DNA from: RYN-428 sp035551995
GTDB lineage: Bacteria; Planctomycetota; Phycisphaerae; Tepidisphaerales; Tepidisphaeraceae
DNA length: 64,000 nucleotides
NCBI GenBank assembly: GCA_035551995.1
Contig: DASZME010000048.1
Coordinates: forward strand, 9,829-73,828
Direction of reading: 5' to 3'
Both the position numbers and the translations under genes were made by a program. This document shows, piece by piece, positions 51,803 to 60,892 of this stretch (its first letter is position 1; each line of letters begins with the position of its first letter). Below the pieces are notes generated by a model that made no database searches, was not told the origin of the DNA, and saw only the letters and a program-made list of their open reading frames with translations.

Positions 51803-54800
51803 TTACGCTTCCTGCAACTCAGGTTCCACCGGCCGATGCGGCGCTTTCGTACGCAGAGCGCTATAAACCATCGGCACAAAAAACAACGTGTAAAACGTCG
51901 CCACCGTCAGACCTCCGATAACCGCGCGCCCCAGCGGCGCGTTCTGCTCGCCCCCTTCGCCGAGGCCAAGCGACATCGGCAACATGCCCAGGATCATCGC
52001 CAGCGCGGTCATGATGACCGGCCGCAGCCGCGTCATGCCGGCGGCGAGGGCCGCGTCATGCGCGTTGGCTTCGTGGTCCTTGCGGTAATCGTTTGCGAAC
52101 GTGATCATCAGAATCGAGTTGGCGGTCGCCACGCCGATACACATGATCGCCCCCATCAAGCTTGGCACGTTGATTGTGGTGCGGGTCGCGAACAACATCC
52201 ACAAAATCCCCGACAAGGCGCCAGGCAACGCCATCAGAATGATCATCGGATCCAGCCAGCTCTGGAAGTTCACCACCATGAGCAGATAGACGAGCACCAC
52301 CGCGCCCAGGATGCCCACCGCCAGCGCGCCAAAGGATGACTTCATGCTGGCGACCTGGCCGAGCACGGTAATCGTCGTTCCCTTGGGAAGTTTTGGCTTG
52401 ATGTTCTGGATCAGCTTGTCGATGCGATTGGAGACCGAACCGAGATCGGTGTCCTGCACGTTGGCCTGCACGTCAAACGTCGGGGTGATGTTGTAGTGCG
52501 AAATATTCGTCGGGCTGTAACCGCGTTCGATCGTCGCGAAATTGCCCAGCAGCTCGGCCGACCCGGTCGGCGTGGTCACGGGCGTGTTCTGAAGGGCGTT
52601 GATCGAATTAATCTGATATTGCGGCGTCATGACCGACACAGAATATTGCACGCCGCGCCTTGGATCGAGCCAGTAATTCGGCGAGATGATGCCGCTGGAA
52701 GAAAGCGAAATCAGCACGTCGTTCGCCACCCGCTGCTGGGTAACGCCGACCTGATCGGCCATCGTTCGATTAACCATGACGTTCAGGTCCGGCGTCTTCA
52801 TGACCTGGTGAACGTGCACGTCCACGGCGCCGGGGATTCCGGAGATTTCCTTCCGCAATTCCTCGGCGACGACGAAATTCTTCTCCTGGTTTTCCTTGCT
52901 CCCGCGCACCTGCACGTCGATCGGCGCCGGCAGACCGAAGTTCAGGATCTGCGTCGCGATATCCGCGGCCTGAAACCAATACCCGTTCTGCGCGAACTGC
53001 TGCGGCAGGCCCTTGCGCAGCTTTTTGATGTACCGCTCCGTCGGATGATGATCTTCCTTGAGCGAGATCAGGATTTCCCCGTCGGCCGGCGATATTCCCG
53101 AGCCGTCGCTGAGGGACATGTTGATGCCGCTGTTGGGGATACCGATGTTATCGATGATCGTGTCGACCTCTTCCGGCGGAATCTGCGTGCGAATGTACGC
53201 CTCGACCTTGGCGAAATTGCGTTCGCTTTCTTCCAGCCGCGTACCGGCCGGTCCGCGCACGTGAAGGCGAATCTGACCGGCGTCGACGGCGGGAAAGAAG
53301 TCCTGCCCGATGAACGGGAATAAAGCGCACGATCCGACGACAAACGCCACGAAGACCGCAAGCACCGAAATTCGATGATGTAAGGCGAACGCGAGAAAAC
53401 CGCCATAAAACGCGCGGAACTTTTCGAATCGAACATTAAAGGCCTGGTGCGCCCGCCAGATCCAGTTGTTCTTCATGATGAAGTAGACGAGCGCCGTCGC
53501 CAGGAGAATAAGGGCCAGCCAAAGCGCCGCCGACACAAATGACGCCATCAGGTTATGGGGGAAATTCTCGAATAATTCGACGATGCCGGCGGGGAACACC
53601 TGGATCGCGTCCTGTCGGCCCTTGAACAGCGCGAGCAACCCAAAACCGATGCCGCCAAGAAGCAGCGACGCGCCGACGACAACCGCCCACGCGGCCAGCG
53701 CCCAGCCGAGCGCGTCGATGACGCCGACGTGCTCGTCGCGATGCGGCACATGCGTGTGTTGAATGCCTTCCTGCTCCACGCCGCCGTACATTTCCACTTC
53801 GCTTTCCAGGAGATAGTGGACCATTGTGGGAACAAGCGTGCGGCTCAGGAAATAGCTCGTGAGCATCGCGAAGATGACCGACATCGCCAGCGGGGTGAAC
53901 AAGCTCTTGGCGGCGCCGGTGATAAACCAGACCGGCACGAAGACGATGCAGATGCACAAGGTGGAGACGAACGCCGGGACAGCGATCTGCGATGCCCCGT
54001 CAAGGATCGCCTGCACGAGGCGCTTGCGCTGGTGGAGATTTCGGTGGATGTTTTCGATCTCGACGGTGGCGTCGTCCACCAGGATTCCGACGGCCAGCGC
54101 CATGCCGCCGAGGGTCATGACGTTCAGCGTCATCTTCATCGCCCAGAGCATGATGATCGACACGGTGATCGACAGCGGGATCGAGATACAGATGATGATG
54201 GTGCTTCGCCATGATCCCAGGAATACGAGGATCATCAATCCGGTGAGGCCGGCGGCGATGGCGGCTTCCTTCACCACGCCCGAGACGGCCGCTCTCACGA
54301 AAACCGACTGATCGAACAACGGGGTGACCTTCAACTCTTCGCTGCGCGGCACGCGCGCCAGGACCGCCGGCAATGCCGCCTTCACGCGCTGCACGATGGA
54401 GAGGGTGGACGCGCCGCCGAGTTTATAAATCGGTTCCAGCACGCCTTTCTTCCCGTCGACATGGACCATATTGGTCTGAGGCATGTACTTGTCGCTGACG
54501 TGCGCCACGTCCTTGATATAGACGGTCGAGCCGCCGAGGCTCTTGATCGGCATGTCGTTGATGCCGTTCACCAGGCTGGTGCTGTTGTTGATGTGGACGG
54601 TGTATTCCTGCGTTCCCATCTTGGCGGTGCCGGAGGGGAGAATCAGGTTTTGATTGTTGATGGCGTTGGAGACGTCGGCGGCGGAAAGTCCGTAGCCGTA
54701 CATTTTTGCCGGGTCCACGTCCACCATCACCTGCCGTTGTTTGCCGCCGTACGGCCATGGGAGCATGGCGCCCTGCACGGTGGCCAGGTCGCTGCGCAGG

Positions 54801-55282
54801 AAGTTATTGGTGATGTCAAAAAGTTGTTGTTCGGGGAGCGTATTGCTTCCCAGCGACAGCCAGATGATCGGCACCGTCGATGCGCTGTATCGCATGATCA
54901 GCGGCGGGGTGATTCCGGCCGGCATCTGCTTGAGGGCCGTTTGCGAGACCGCCGCCACCTCGGCCAAGGCTTCTTCGATCTTGGCGTTGGGCTGGAAGTA
55001 AATTCGCACGACCCCTTCGCCGAGCACGGATTGGCTTTCGATATGTTCGATGTCATTGACGATGGTCGTGCAGATGCCTTCGTAGGTGCGGATGATGCGG
55101 CCTTCCATTTCGTCCGGCGACATGCCGTCGTAACGCCAGATGACCGAGATCACCGGAATATCCACCTCGGGGAAGATGTCGGTGGCCATGTTGTTGACGC
55201 AGAAAATCCCCATCAGCACGATCGCGATCGACATCACGACGAACGTATAGGGCCTCCGCAGGGCGAGTCTGACAATCCACAT
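51803..55282 (-). CDS. RND-family efflux pump (HAE1/AcrB-like) with enlarged central loop
   Basis: A 1159-residue inner-membrane proton antiporter, about 110 residues longer than AcrB. It starts MWIVRLALRRPYTFVVMSIA. The helix 4 proton-relay Asp pair is present in GILVDDATVEIENIH. Between helix 6 (end near LVPTMVHYLLE) and helix 7 (FALHHRISVLAVFVAFV) there is an insertion with two extra hydrophobic segments (WALAAWAVVVGASLLLGGIG and ASFVSAALWLALILLATALV), which AcrB lacks. The rest (porter subdomains, MSLDP-like C-terminal helices) is ordinary. GGAG precedes the ATG. It probably exports organic compounds under MarR control; substrates are unknown. No outer-membrane channel gene lies in the window. 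Confidence 0.93.
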   Translation of the reverse strand: MWIVRLALRRPYTFVVMSIAIVLMGIFCVNNMATDIFPEVDIPVISVIWRYDGMSPDEMEGRIIRTYEGICTTIVNDIEHIESQSVLGEGVVRIYFQPNAKIEEALAEVAAVSQTALKQMPAGITPPLIMRYSASTVPIIWLSLGSNTLPEQQLFDITNNFLRSDLATVQGAMLPWPYGGKQRQVMVDVDPAKMYGYGLSAADVSNAINNQNLILPSGTAKMGTQEYTVHINNSTSLVNGINDMPIKSLGGSTVYIKDVAHVSDKYMPQTNMVHVDGKKGVLEPIYKLGGASTLSIVQRVKAALPAVLARVPRSEELKVTPLFDQSVFVRAAVSGVVKEAAIAAGLTGLMILVFLGSWRSTIIICISIPLSITVSIIMLWAMKMTLNVMTLGGMALAVGILVDDATVEIENIHRNLHQRKRLVQAILDGASQIAVPAFVSTLCICIVFVPVWFITGAAKSLFTPLAMSVIFAMLTSYFLSRTLVPTMVHYLLESEVEMYGGVEQEGIQHTHVPHRDEHVGVIDALGWALAAWAVVVGASLLLGGIGFGLLALFKGRQDAIQVFPAGIVELFENFPHNLMASFVSAALWLALILLATALVYFIMKNNWIWRAHQAFNVRFEKFRAFYGGFLAFALHHRISVLAVFVAFVVGSCALFPFIGQDFFPAVDAGQIRLHVRGPAGTRLEESERNFAKVEAYIRTQIPPEEVDTIIDNIGIPNSGINMSLSDGSGISPADGEILISLKEDHHPTERYIKKLRKGLPQQFAQNGYWFQAADIATQILNFGLPAPIDVQVRGSKENQEKNFVVAEELRKEISGIPGAVDVHVHQVMKTPDLNVMVNRTMADQVGVTQQRVANDVLISLSSSGIISPNYWLDPRRGVQYSVSVMTPQYQINSINALQNTPVTTPTGSAELLGNFATIERGYSPTNISHYNITPTFDVQANVQDTDLGSVSNRIDKLIQNIKPKLPKGTTITVLGQVASMKSSFGALAVGILGAVVLVYLLMVVNFQSWLDPMIILMALPGALSGILWMLFATRTTINVPSLMGAIMCIGVATANSILMITFANDYRKDHEANAHDAALAAGMTRLRPVIMTALAMILGMLPMSLGLGEGGEQNAPLGRAVIGGLTVATFYTLFFVPMVYSALRTKAPHRPVEPELQEA

Positions 55283-55342
55283 ATAACCGCTCCGAACTCA
55301 AGCGTGAGGGGGAAGGCTCACGTGACTGCGATGACGCGGGAA

Positions 55343-55819
55343 TCAGCCCTTCACCGCTTCGGGATCGAACGACTGACGAAGGATATCCATCGCCGCGCTG
55401 ATCGTCCGGCAATCTTGCGGCTTCATGGCGGCTACTTCATCGGCGAGCCTGACGTGCGTGCTTTTCCACGATTCGTCCAAAGCGCTCTGGCCGACGGGGG
55501 TGACGGCCAGGCGAACATGCCGCCGATCGTCGGCGCAGGCCCGGCGGGTGAGGAGGTCGGCCTTCACCAAGCCATCGACCAATCGCGACATGGCCGGTAA
55601 TGACAAGCCGATGAACTCCGCGGCGCAGGAAAGTGAAGGCAGATCATGTTTGCTCACGAAGTTAAGTGTCCGCAACTGGGCAATGGATAGTTTTCGTGAA
55701 CTTGCCTTGCGCATCTGGCGGCGCATGAACTGCATCACCAGCGGTATGGTTTCAATCATCTGCTTGGCGCACTTCTGCGGGCGGATGTCCGCCGTGCTTG
55801 CATCTGATAATAGTTGCAT
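55343..55819 (-). CDS. MarR-family transcriptional regulator
   Basis: A 158-residue winged-helix repressor. LSIAQLRTLNFVSKHDLPSL leads into the recognition helix region LSLPAMSRLVDGLVKADLL and the wing TRRACADDRRHVRLAVTPVG, all typical of MarR. It is the first gene of the operon with the RND pump (60 bases downstream) and its adaptor, so it most likely represses that operon and responds to a small phenolic or hydrophobic ligand. Its start codon lies inside a 15-base palindrome, the probable operator, indicating autoregulation. Confidence 0.92.
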   Translation of the reverse strand: MQLLSDASTADIRPQKCAKQMIETIPLVMQFMRRQMRKASSRKLSIAQLRTLNFVSKHDLPSLSCAAEFIGLSLPAMSRLVDGLVKADLLTRRACADDRRHVRLAVTPVGQSALDESWKSTHVRLADEVAAMKPQDCRTISAAMDILRQSFDPEAVKG

Positions 55820-55827
55820 GATGCAAC
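55813..55827. promoter_or_regulatory. candidate MarR operator
   Basis: GTTGCATGATGCAAC is a perfect palindrome around the central G, extendable to 21 bases with one mismatch (ATAGTTGCAT / ATGCAACCAT). The ATG of the MarR gene lies within it. The size and symmetry suit a MarR dimer, and binding here would block the whole operon. Confidence 0.6.
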
Positions 55828-55908
55828 CATATGGCGACGAGTTCGCCGAATCAAGAAAAAGAGGAAAAGAATTCGAGTCTTCCTTGGAATGCGGTGAGAA
55901 GAAAGTCG

Positions 55909-56228
55909 CTATGCGGGGTTGACGTTCTCGATATCGGGAAATTCGATACCGGCATAAACCTCGGACAGCGGAAGCAGCACGTCGAGCGACCTCAGCTTAA
56001 GCGGCCGATTCAACGCCCGAGAACAAATCGAACAGCCAGGCGTGGTTTACCTTTGAGGCGATTTCCCAATTCCCGAATAACATTTGCGACGATCAGGCTG
56101 TGATCTCCCGAGCCGTCCGCCATCGCGACGATATCGCCGTTTCGATATTCATGTTTGTCCGGCGACGCGCGTTCGGCATCGAGATATTCGGCGACGGTGT
56201 ATCGCTTTTTCGGCGTTACTAATTCCAT
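55909..56228 (-). pseudogene. Uma2-family (DUF820) endonuclease remnant with internal deletion
   Basis: The first ~62 residues (MELVTPKKRYTVAEYLD... to ELGNRLKGKP) are a normal Uma2/DUF820 N-terminus with the HEYRNGDIVAMADGSGDHS core. The frame then stops. About 25 codons further down, in another frame, the typical Uma2 C-terminus appears (KLRSLDVLLPLSEVYAGIEF, stop at 55909). The intervening ~100 residues, which hold the catalytic PD-(D/E)xK strand, are missing. The gene is therefore broken by a deletion plus frame change. Uma2 genes are abundant in cyanobacteria and planctomycetes and often decay. Confidence 0.75.
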
Positions 56229-56303
56229 GGCGGGATTATAGCAGGCAGCCGGCAAAAGGGCTTCTTGACGGAGCCGTCCATCCCCGATAGCTTTCGCCGC
56301 TTC

Positions 56304-57401
56304 ATGCTCAAACGTACGCCATTTTATGACTTTCACGTTTCCGCCGGCGGAAAGCTGGTGGATTTTGCCGGCTGGGAGATGCCGCTGCTGTATCGCGGCA
56401 TCGTCGATGAGCATGAGCAAACCCGCGCCAGCGGCTCGATTTTCGATGTTTCGCATATGGGGCGTTTGCATTTCACCGGCAAAGACGCCCAGGCGTTTCT
56501 GAGCCGGGTGGTGACAAGGAATATCGCGGATCAGAAGGTGGGACAGAGCCGGTATAGCCTGGTGTGCAACGAATCGGGCGGGGTGCTGGATGACGTGATC
56601 GTGAGTCGTGATTCGAAAAGTTGGCTGATGGTTTGCAACGCAAGCAACCGCGAAAAGCTGGTTCGGCATTTCAATGAAATTCGCCGTGGCGGCGGGCTCG
56701 ATCTGGACATGTCGGATCAGACCGAATCGACGGCCATGATCGCCCTGCAGGGGCCGAAGGTGATCGATCGCGTCGCGAGCATTCTCCCGGTGGACTTGAA
56801 GTCGATGAAGCGATACCGCTTCGAGACCTCGTCCTTTATGATGGTAAAATTCAGCGTCTTCCGCAGCGGATATACCGGCGAAGACGGAGTCGAAATTATC
56901 CTTCCGGCCAAGATGGCGTCGATGGCGATGAAGGCATTGGCCAACGGCATCGATAAGCCCGACGCGACAGTCAAACCCGCCGGCCTCGGCGCCCGCGATA
57001 CATTGCGGCTGGAAGCGGGGATGCCGCTCTATGGCCATGAGCTCGGCGAGAGCGTCGATCCAATCTCCGCGGGGCTGGGGTGGGCCGTCGATTTGAGCAA
57101 GGATTTCATCGGCGTTGAACCCCTGCGGGAGATTGCGCGAACGGGACCCAGGCGGATGCTCGTCGGTCTCGAGCTGGAAGGTCGGCGCATCGCCCGGCAG
57201 GGAACGCCGGTCGTCGCCGACGGGAAAATCGTGGGCGAGGTCACCAGCGGCACGTTTGGCCCAACCGTGCAAAAGAGCATTGCGATGGCGTTTGTCGATT
57301 CAGCCCTGGCGACCGAAGGCGCGACGCTTTTCGTTGACCTCAAGGGAAACTTGAACCCGGCGAAGGTCGTCAAGCTGCCCTTCTATAAGCGGGCGACATG
57401 A
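56304..57401 (+). CDS. gcvT: aminomethyltransferase (glycine cleavage T protein)
   Basis: A 365-residue folate-dependent enzyme that takes the aminomethyl group from the lipoyl arm of GcvH and releases ammonia and 5,10-methylene-THF. The N-terminal LKRTPFYDFHVSAGGKLVDF and FDVSHMG, the SRYSLVCNESGGVLDD strand pair and the C-terminal QGTPVVADGKIVGEVTSGTF are all family signatures. Length matches bacterial GcvT. A TTG at 56265 is in frame upstream, but the ATG at 56304 gives the standard N-terminus. It heads a run with gcvH, gcvP and an MFS gene; 137 bases separate it from gcvH. No lipoamide dehydrogenase gene is present here. Confidence 0.95.
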   Translation: MLKRTPFYDFHVSAGGKLVDFAGWEMPLLYRGIVDEHEQTRASGSIFDVSHMGRLHFTGKDAQAFLSRVVTRNIADQKVGQSRYSLVCNESGGVLDDVIVSRDSKSWLMVCNASNREKLVRHFNEIRRGGGLDLDMSDQTESTAMIALQGPKVIDRVASILPVDLKSMKRYRFETSSFMMVKFSVFRSGYTGEDGVEIILPAKMASMAMKALANGIDKPDATVKPAGLGARDTLRLEAGMPLYGHELGESVDPISAGLGWAVDLSKDFIGVEPLREIARTGPRRMLVGLELEGRRIARQGTPVVADGKIVGEVTSGTFGPTVQKSIAMAFVDSALATEGATLFVDLKGNLNPAKVVKLPFYKRAT

Positions 57402-57538
57402 ACGATAACATGCAGGAAACCGTCCAATTCGTATCGCGCCGAACCGAACGCGATTCGATCAACGGATCGTCCGTTCCATGATCTCAAAAAGCCGACCCTG
57501 CGTGCAGGGTGGGTAATGAAACCTGACAAAGGGCCCCT

Positions 57539-57928
57539 ATGTCTTCCACACCCCCCGCCCAGTATCGCTACCTTGCATCGCACGAGTGGCACGACCTTCA
57601 AGGCGCTACCGTCACGATCGGAATCACTCAAATCGCCGCCGAAGAACTGACCGACATCACTTACGTCGGCCTTCCGAAAATCGGCGCCGCGGTGCGGGCC
57701 AACCAGCGTTTCGGCGACATAGAATCGGTCAAGGCCACCAGCGATCTTTATAGCGGCGTGACCGGAACCGTCACCGAAGTGAACGCTGAATTGGCCAAGA
57801 ACCCGGGGCTGGTGAATTCCGACCCGTACAAAGCCGGATGGATGATCAAAGTCAAAGTTGATAACCCGGCCGAAGTGCAGAACCTGCTCTCCCTGGACGA
57901 TTATTTGAAGAAGACTGGGCATGGATAA
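57539..57928 (+). CDS. gcvH: glycine cleavage H protein
   Basis: A 129-residue lipoyl carrier. Lys65 in GDIESVKATSDLYSG is the lipoylation site, and the surrounding fold (YRYLASHEWHDLQGATVTIGI ... VNSDPYKAGWMIKV) is standard. It shuttles the aminomethyl intermediate between GcvP and GcvT. The gcvP ATG lies inside its last codons (8-base overlap), so translation of the two is coupled. A small hairpin (ACCCTGC/GCAGGGT at ~57495-57510) precedes its start, of unknown role. Confidence 0.96.
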   Translation: MSSTPPAQYRYLASHEWHDLQGATVTIGITQIAAEELTDITYVGLPKIGAAVRANQRFGDIESVKATSDLYSGVTGTVTEVNAELAKNPGLVNSDPYKAGWMIKVKVDNPAEVQNLLSLDDYLKKTGHG

Positions 57929-60890
57929 CGGACAACTGACAGTAGACGTAACCAAACGCGAACCGGCGGCGCCGGAGGGGGCTTCGTCGCCGGAGATCGA
58001 CCCGATCGACACGTTCGTTCGTCGCCACATCGGACCCGACGCCGACGACGTGCGCGCGATGCTCGAGGTGCTTGGCGTTGACTCGCTGGACGATCTGGTC
58101 GATCAGACGGTCCCCAAATCGATCCGCCTGAAAAAGCCGCTCAAGATCGGCGAGCCGCGCGGCGAATACGAGCTGCTCGGCGAGCTGAGGACGATCGCGT
58201 CGAAGAACAAAATCTTCCGCTCGTTCATCGGCATGGGCTATTACGGCACGATTACGCCGCCGGTGATCCAACGCAATATTCTTGAAAACCCCGGATGGTA
58301 TACGCAGTACACGCCCTATCAGGCCGAGATCGCGCAAGGCCGGCTCGAGGCGTTGTTGAATTTTCAAACGATGGTGAGCGATCTGACGGGTTTGCCGCTG
58401 GCCAACGCGTCGCTGCTGGATGAAGCGACCGCCGCCGCAGAGGCGATGACGATGTGCTGGCATATCGCCGGCGCCGAGACGTCGAACGATCCGCGGAAAG
58501 TCACGTTTTTTGTGGCGGACGATTGTCATCCGCAAACGATCGCCGTCGTGCGAACGCGGGCGAAATCGCAGGGGATTGAAGTCGTCGTCGGCGATGCGAA
58601 AACCGCTGATTTCTCCTCCGGAAATTTCTTCGGCGTGCTTGTTCAATATCCGAGCACGGATGGCCGGATCGTCGATTATGGCGACATGATCGAGAAGGCC
58701 CACGCCAACGGCGCGATTGTTGTATATGCGACTGATCTGCTCGCGCTAACGCTGATCAAGCCGCCGGGCGAGTTTGGAGCGGATATCGCCGTCGGGTCTG
58801 CACAGCGTTTCGGCGTTCCGATGGGCTTCGGCGGCCCGCACGCGGCGTTCATGGCCATGACCATGGACCACGCCCGCAAGATGCCGGGGCGAATCGTCGG
58901 CGTGTCCAAGGACGCGCAGGGGAATCCCGCGTATCGGCTGGCCATCCAGACCCGCGAGCAGCATATCAAGCGTGAGAAAGCCACGAGCAACATCTGCACT
59001 GCGCAAGTGCTGCTGGCGGTGATGGCGGGAATGTATGCCGTCTATCATGGTCCGCGGGGGCTGGTAAGGATCGCCAACAGCGTCCACGAAAAAGCGCGTC
59101 TTATACGCAAAGAACTGGCGGAAATGCGTTATTGCGTACCGGAAAACAACTTCTTCGACACCATCTATGTCTCGCTGAACGGGGAAGGAAGCATCACGGG
59201 TAAGGCACGCGATCTGATCATCCTCGCACAGAAGCAAGGAGTGAATCTCCGCCAGCTCAGCGAAACCGAAGTGACGATCTCAGTCGACGAGGCAACGGAC
59301 GAGTCGGATCTCGACTCTTTGCTTCTCCTGTTCGCCGGGTTCGCGAATAGCAGCGAAATTGCGCCCGGAACACATGCTTCTTTAGAGGAATCAAGTTTGG
59401 TCGCCCGGCAATCCAGCTTCCTCACCCATCCCGTCTTCAACCGTTATCACAGCGAAACCGAAATGCTCCGCTACATGCGGACGCTGGAATCGCGCGATCT
59501 TTCGCTTACGCATTCGATGATCCCGCTCGGCTCATGCACGATGAAGCTCAACGGGACCAGCGAAATGTTCCCCGTCACCTGGCCGGAGTTTGGCCAACTG
59601 CATCCGTTCGCGCCGGGTGATCAAACCCGCGGATATCAGAGGCTCTTCAAAGACCTCGAAAAATGGCTGGCCAACATCACCGGCTTCGCCGCGGTTTCGC
59701 TTCAGCCTAATGCCGGTTCTCAGGGAGAATATGCTGGCCTGCTGGCGATCCGCGCTTACCACGAATCGCGCGGGCAGGCGCATCGCAATGTCTGCCTGAT
59801 TCCCGTTTCGGCCCATGGCACCAATCCATCGAGCGCGGTGGTGGCCGGGATGAAAGTGGCGCCGGTCATGTGCGACGCCAACGGCAGTATCGAAATCTCG
59901 GATCTGAAATTGAAAGCCGAGGAACACAAGGACGATCTCGCGGCCATCATGCTCACCTACCCGTCCACGCACGGCGTTTTCGAGGAAGACGTGAAGGAGA
60001 TTTGCAAAATCGTCCACAGCCATGGCGGACAGGTCTACATGGACGGCGCCAACATGAACGCTCAGGTCGGCCTGACCAGTCCCGGCGTGATCGGCGCGGA
60101 TGTGTGCCATCTCAACCTGCACAAAACCTTCTGCATTCCCCACGGCGGCGGCGGCCCGGGCATGGGACCGATCGGCGTGGCCCGGCATCTCGTGCAATTT
60201 CTGCCGGGACATCCGCTCAGCGCCCAGCATGCGGAATTGAACAGCGTCGGCCCCGTCTCGGCCGCTCCGTATGGCAGCCCGAGCATCCTCGTTATCCCCT
60301 GGGTTTATATCGCGCTGATGGGCGGCCCGGGGCTGAAGCGCGCGACGGAAGTCGCGATCCTCAACGCCAACTACATGGCCGCCCGGCTCGAAAAGCATTT
60401 CCCCATTTTGTTCAAGGGAAAAAACGGCCGCGTGGCGCATGAATTCGTGATGGACGTGCGGCAATTCGAGCAGTCGGCCAACGTTAAAGCCGAGGATATC
60501 GCCAAGCGCCTGATGGATTACGGCTTCCACGCGCCCACCATGAGCTGGCCGGTCGTCGGCACGCTCATGATCGAGCCGACCGAAAGCGAATCCAAGGCGG
60601 AATTGGATCGGTTCTGCGACGCTTTGATCGCGATTCGCGAGGAGATTCGCGCGATCGAAGAAGGCAAAGCCGATCGAAGCGACAATGTTTTGAAAAACGC
60701 GCCGCATCCCGCCGGCGTCGTCGTCGCCGATCACTGGACCCATCCCTATGGCCGCGAGCAGGCGGCGTATCCGGCGGCGTGGCTTCGGCAACACAAGTTT
60801 TGGCCGGCCGTCGGACGGATCGATAACCCGTACGGCGACCGCAATCTCGTTTGTTCCTGCCCGCCGATGCAGATGGAGCCGCGGAGCTGA
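57921..60890 (+). CDS. gcvP: glycine dehydrogenase (decarboxylating), full-length P protein
   Basis: A 989-residue PLP enzyme that decarboxylates glycine and loads the aminomethyl group onto GcvH. Both halves are fused in one chain, as in E. coli and plants, not split into gcvPA and gcvPB. The PLP lysine is Lys735 in HLNLHKTFCIPHGGGGPG; other marks are FIGMGYYGTITP near the N-terminus and THSMIPLGSCTMKLN in the middle. The N-terminal ~25 residues before the conserved FVRRHIGPD are extra and unlike homologues. Its start overlaps gcvH. The MFS gene begins three bases after its stop. Confidence 0.96.
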   Translation: MDNGQLTVDVTKREPAAPEGASSPEIDPIDTFVRRHIGPDADDVRAMLEVLGVDSLDDLVDQTVPKSIRLKKPLKIGEPRGEYELLGELRTIASKNKIFRSFIGMGYYGTITPPVIQRNILENPGWYTQYTPYQAEIAQGRLEALLNFQTMVSDLTGLPLANASLLDEATAAAEAMTMCWHIAGAETSNDPRKVTFFVADDCHPQTIAVVRTRAKSQGIEVVVGDAKTADFSSGNFFGVLVQYPSTDGRIVDYGDMIEKAHANGAIVVYATDLLALTLIKPPGEFGADIAVGSAQRFGVPMGFGGPHAAFMAMTMDHARKMPGRIVGVSKDAQGNPAYRLAIQTREQHIKREKATSNICTAQVLLAVMAGMYAVYHGPRGLVRIANSVHEKARLIRKELAEMRYCVPENNFFDTIYVSLNGEGSITGKARDLIILAQKQGVNLRQLSETEVTISVDEATDESDLDSLLLLFAGFANSSEIAPGTHASLEESSLVARQSSFLTHPVFNRYHSETEMLRYMRTLESRDLSLTHSMIPLGSCTMKLNGTSEMFPVTWPEFGQLHPFAPGDQTRGYQRLFKDLEKWLANITGFAAVSLQPNAGSQGEYAGLLAIRAYHESRGQAHRNVCLIPVSAHGTNPSSAVVAGMKVAPVMCDANGSIEISDLKLKAEEHKDDLAAIMLTYPSTHGVFEEDVKEICKIVHSHGGQVYMDGANMNAQVGLTSPGVIGADVCHLNLHKTFCIPHGGGGPGMGPIGVARHLVQFLPGHPLSAQHAELNSVGPVSAAPYGSPSILVIPWVYIALMGGPGLKRATEVAILNANYMAARLEKHFPILFKGKNGRVAHEFVMDVRQFEQSANVKAEDIAKRLMDYGFHAPTMSWPVVGTLMIEPTESESKAELDRFCDALIAIREEIRAIEEGKADRSDNVLKNAPHPAGVVVADHWTHPYGREQAAYPAAWLRQHKFWPAVGRIDNPYGDRNLVCSCPPMQMEPRS

Positions 60891-60892
60891 CG

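Noticed and set aside
56010..57272. A 420-residue frame on the - strand spanning the gcvT gene.
   Set aside because: Only its last 70 residues are real (the Uma2 remnant, starting at an internal ATG at 56228); the rest is antisense to gcvT.
57495..57538. Stretch before gcvH considered as a glycine riboswitch.
   Set aside because: It is short, has only one small hairpin, and lacks the tandem aptamer pattern expected of that class.
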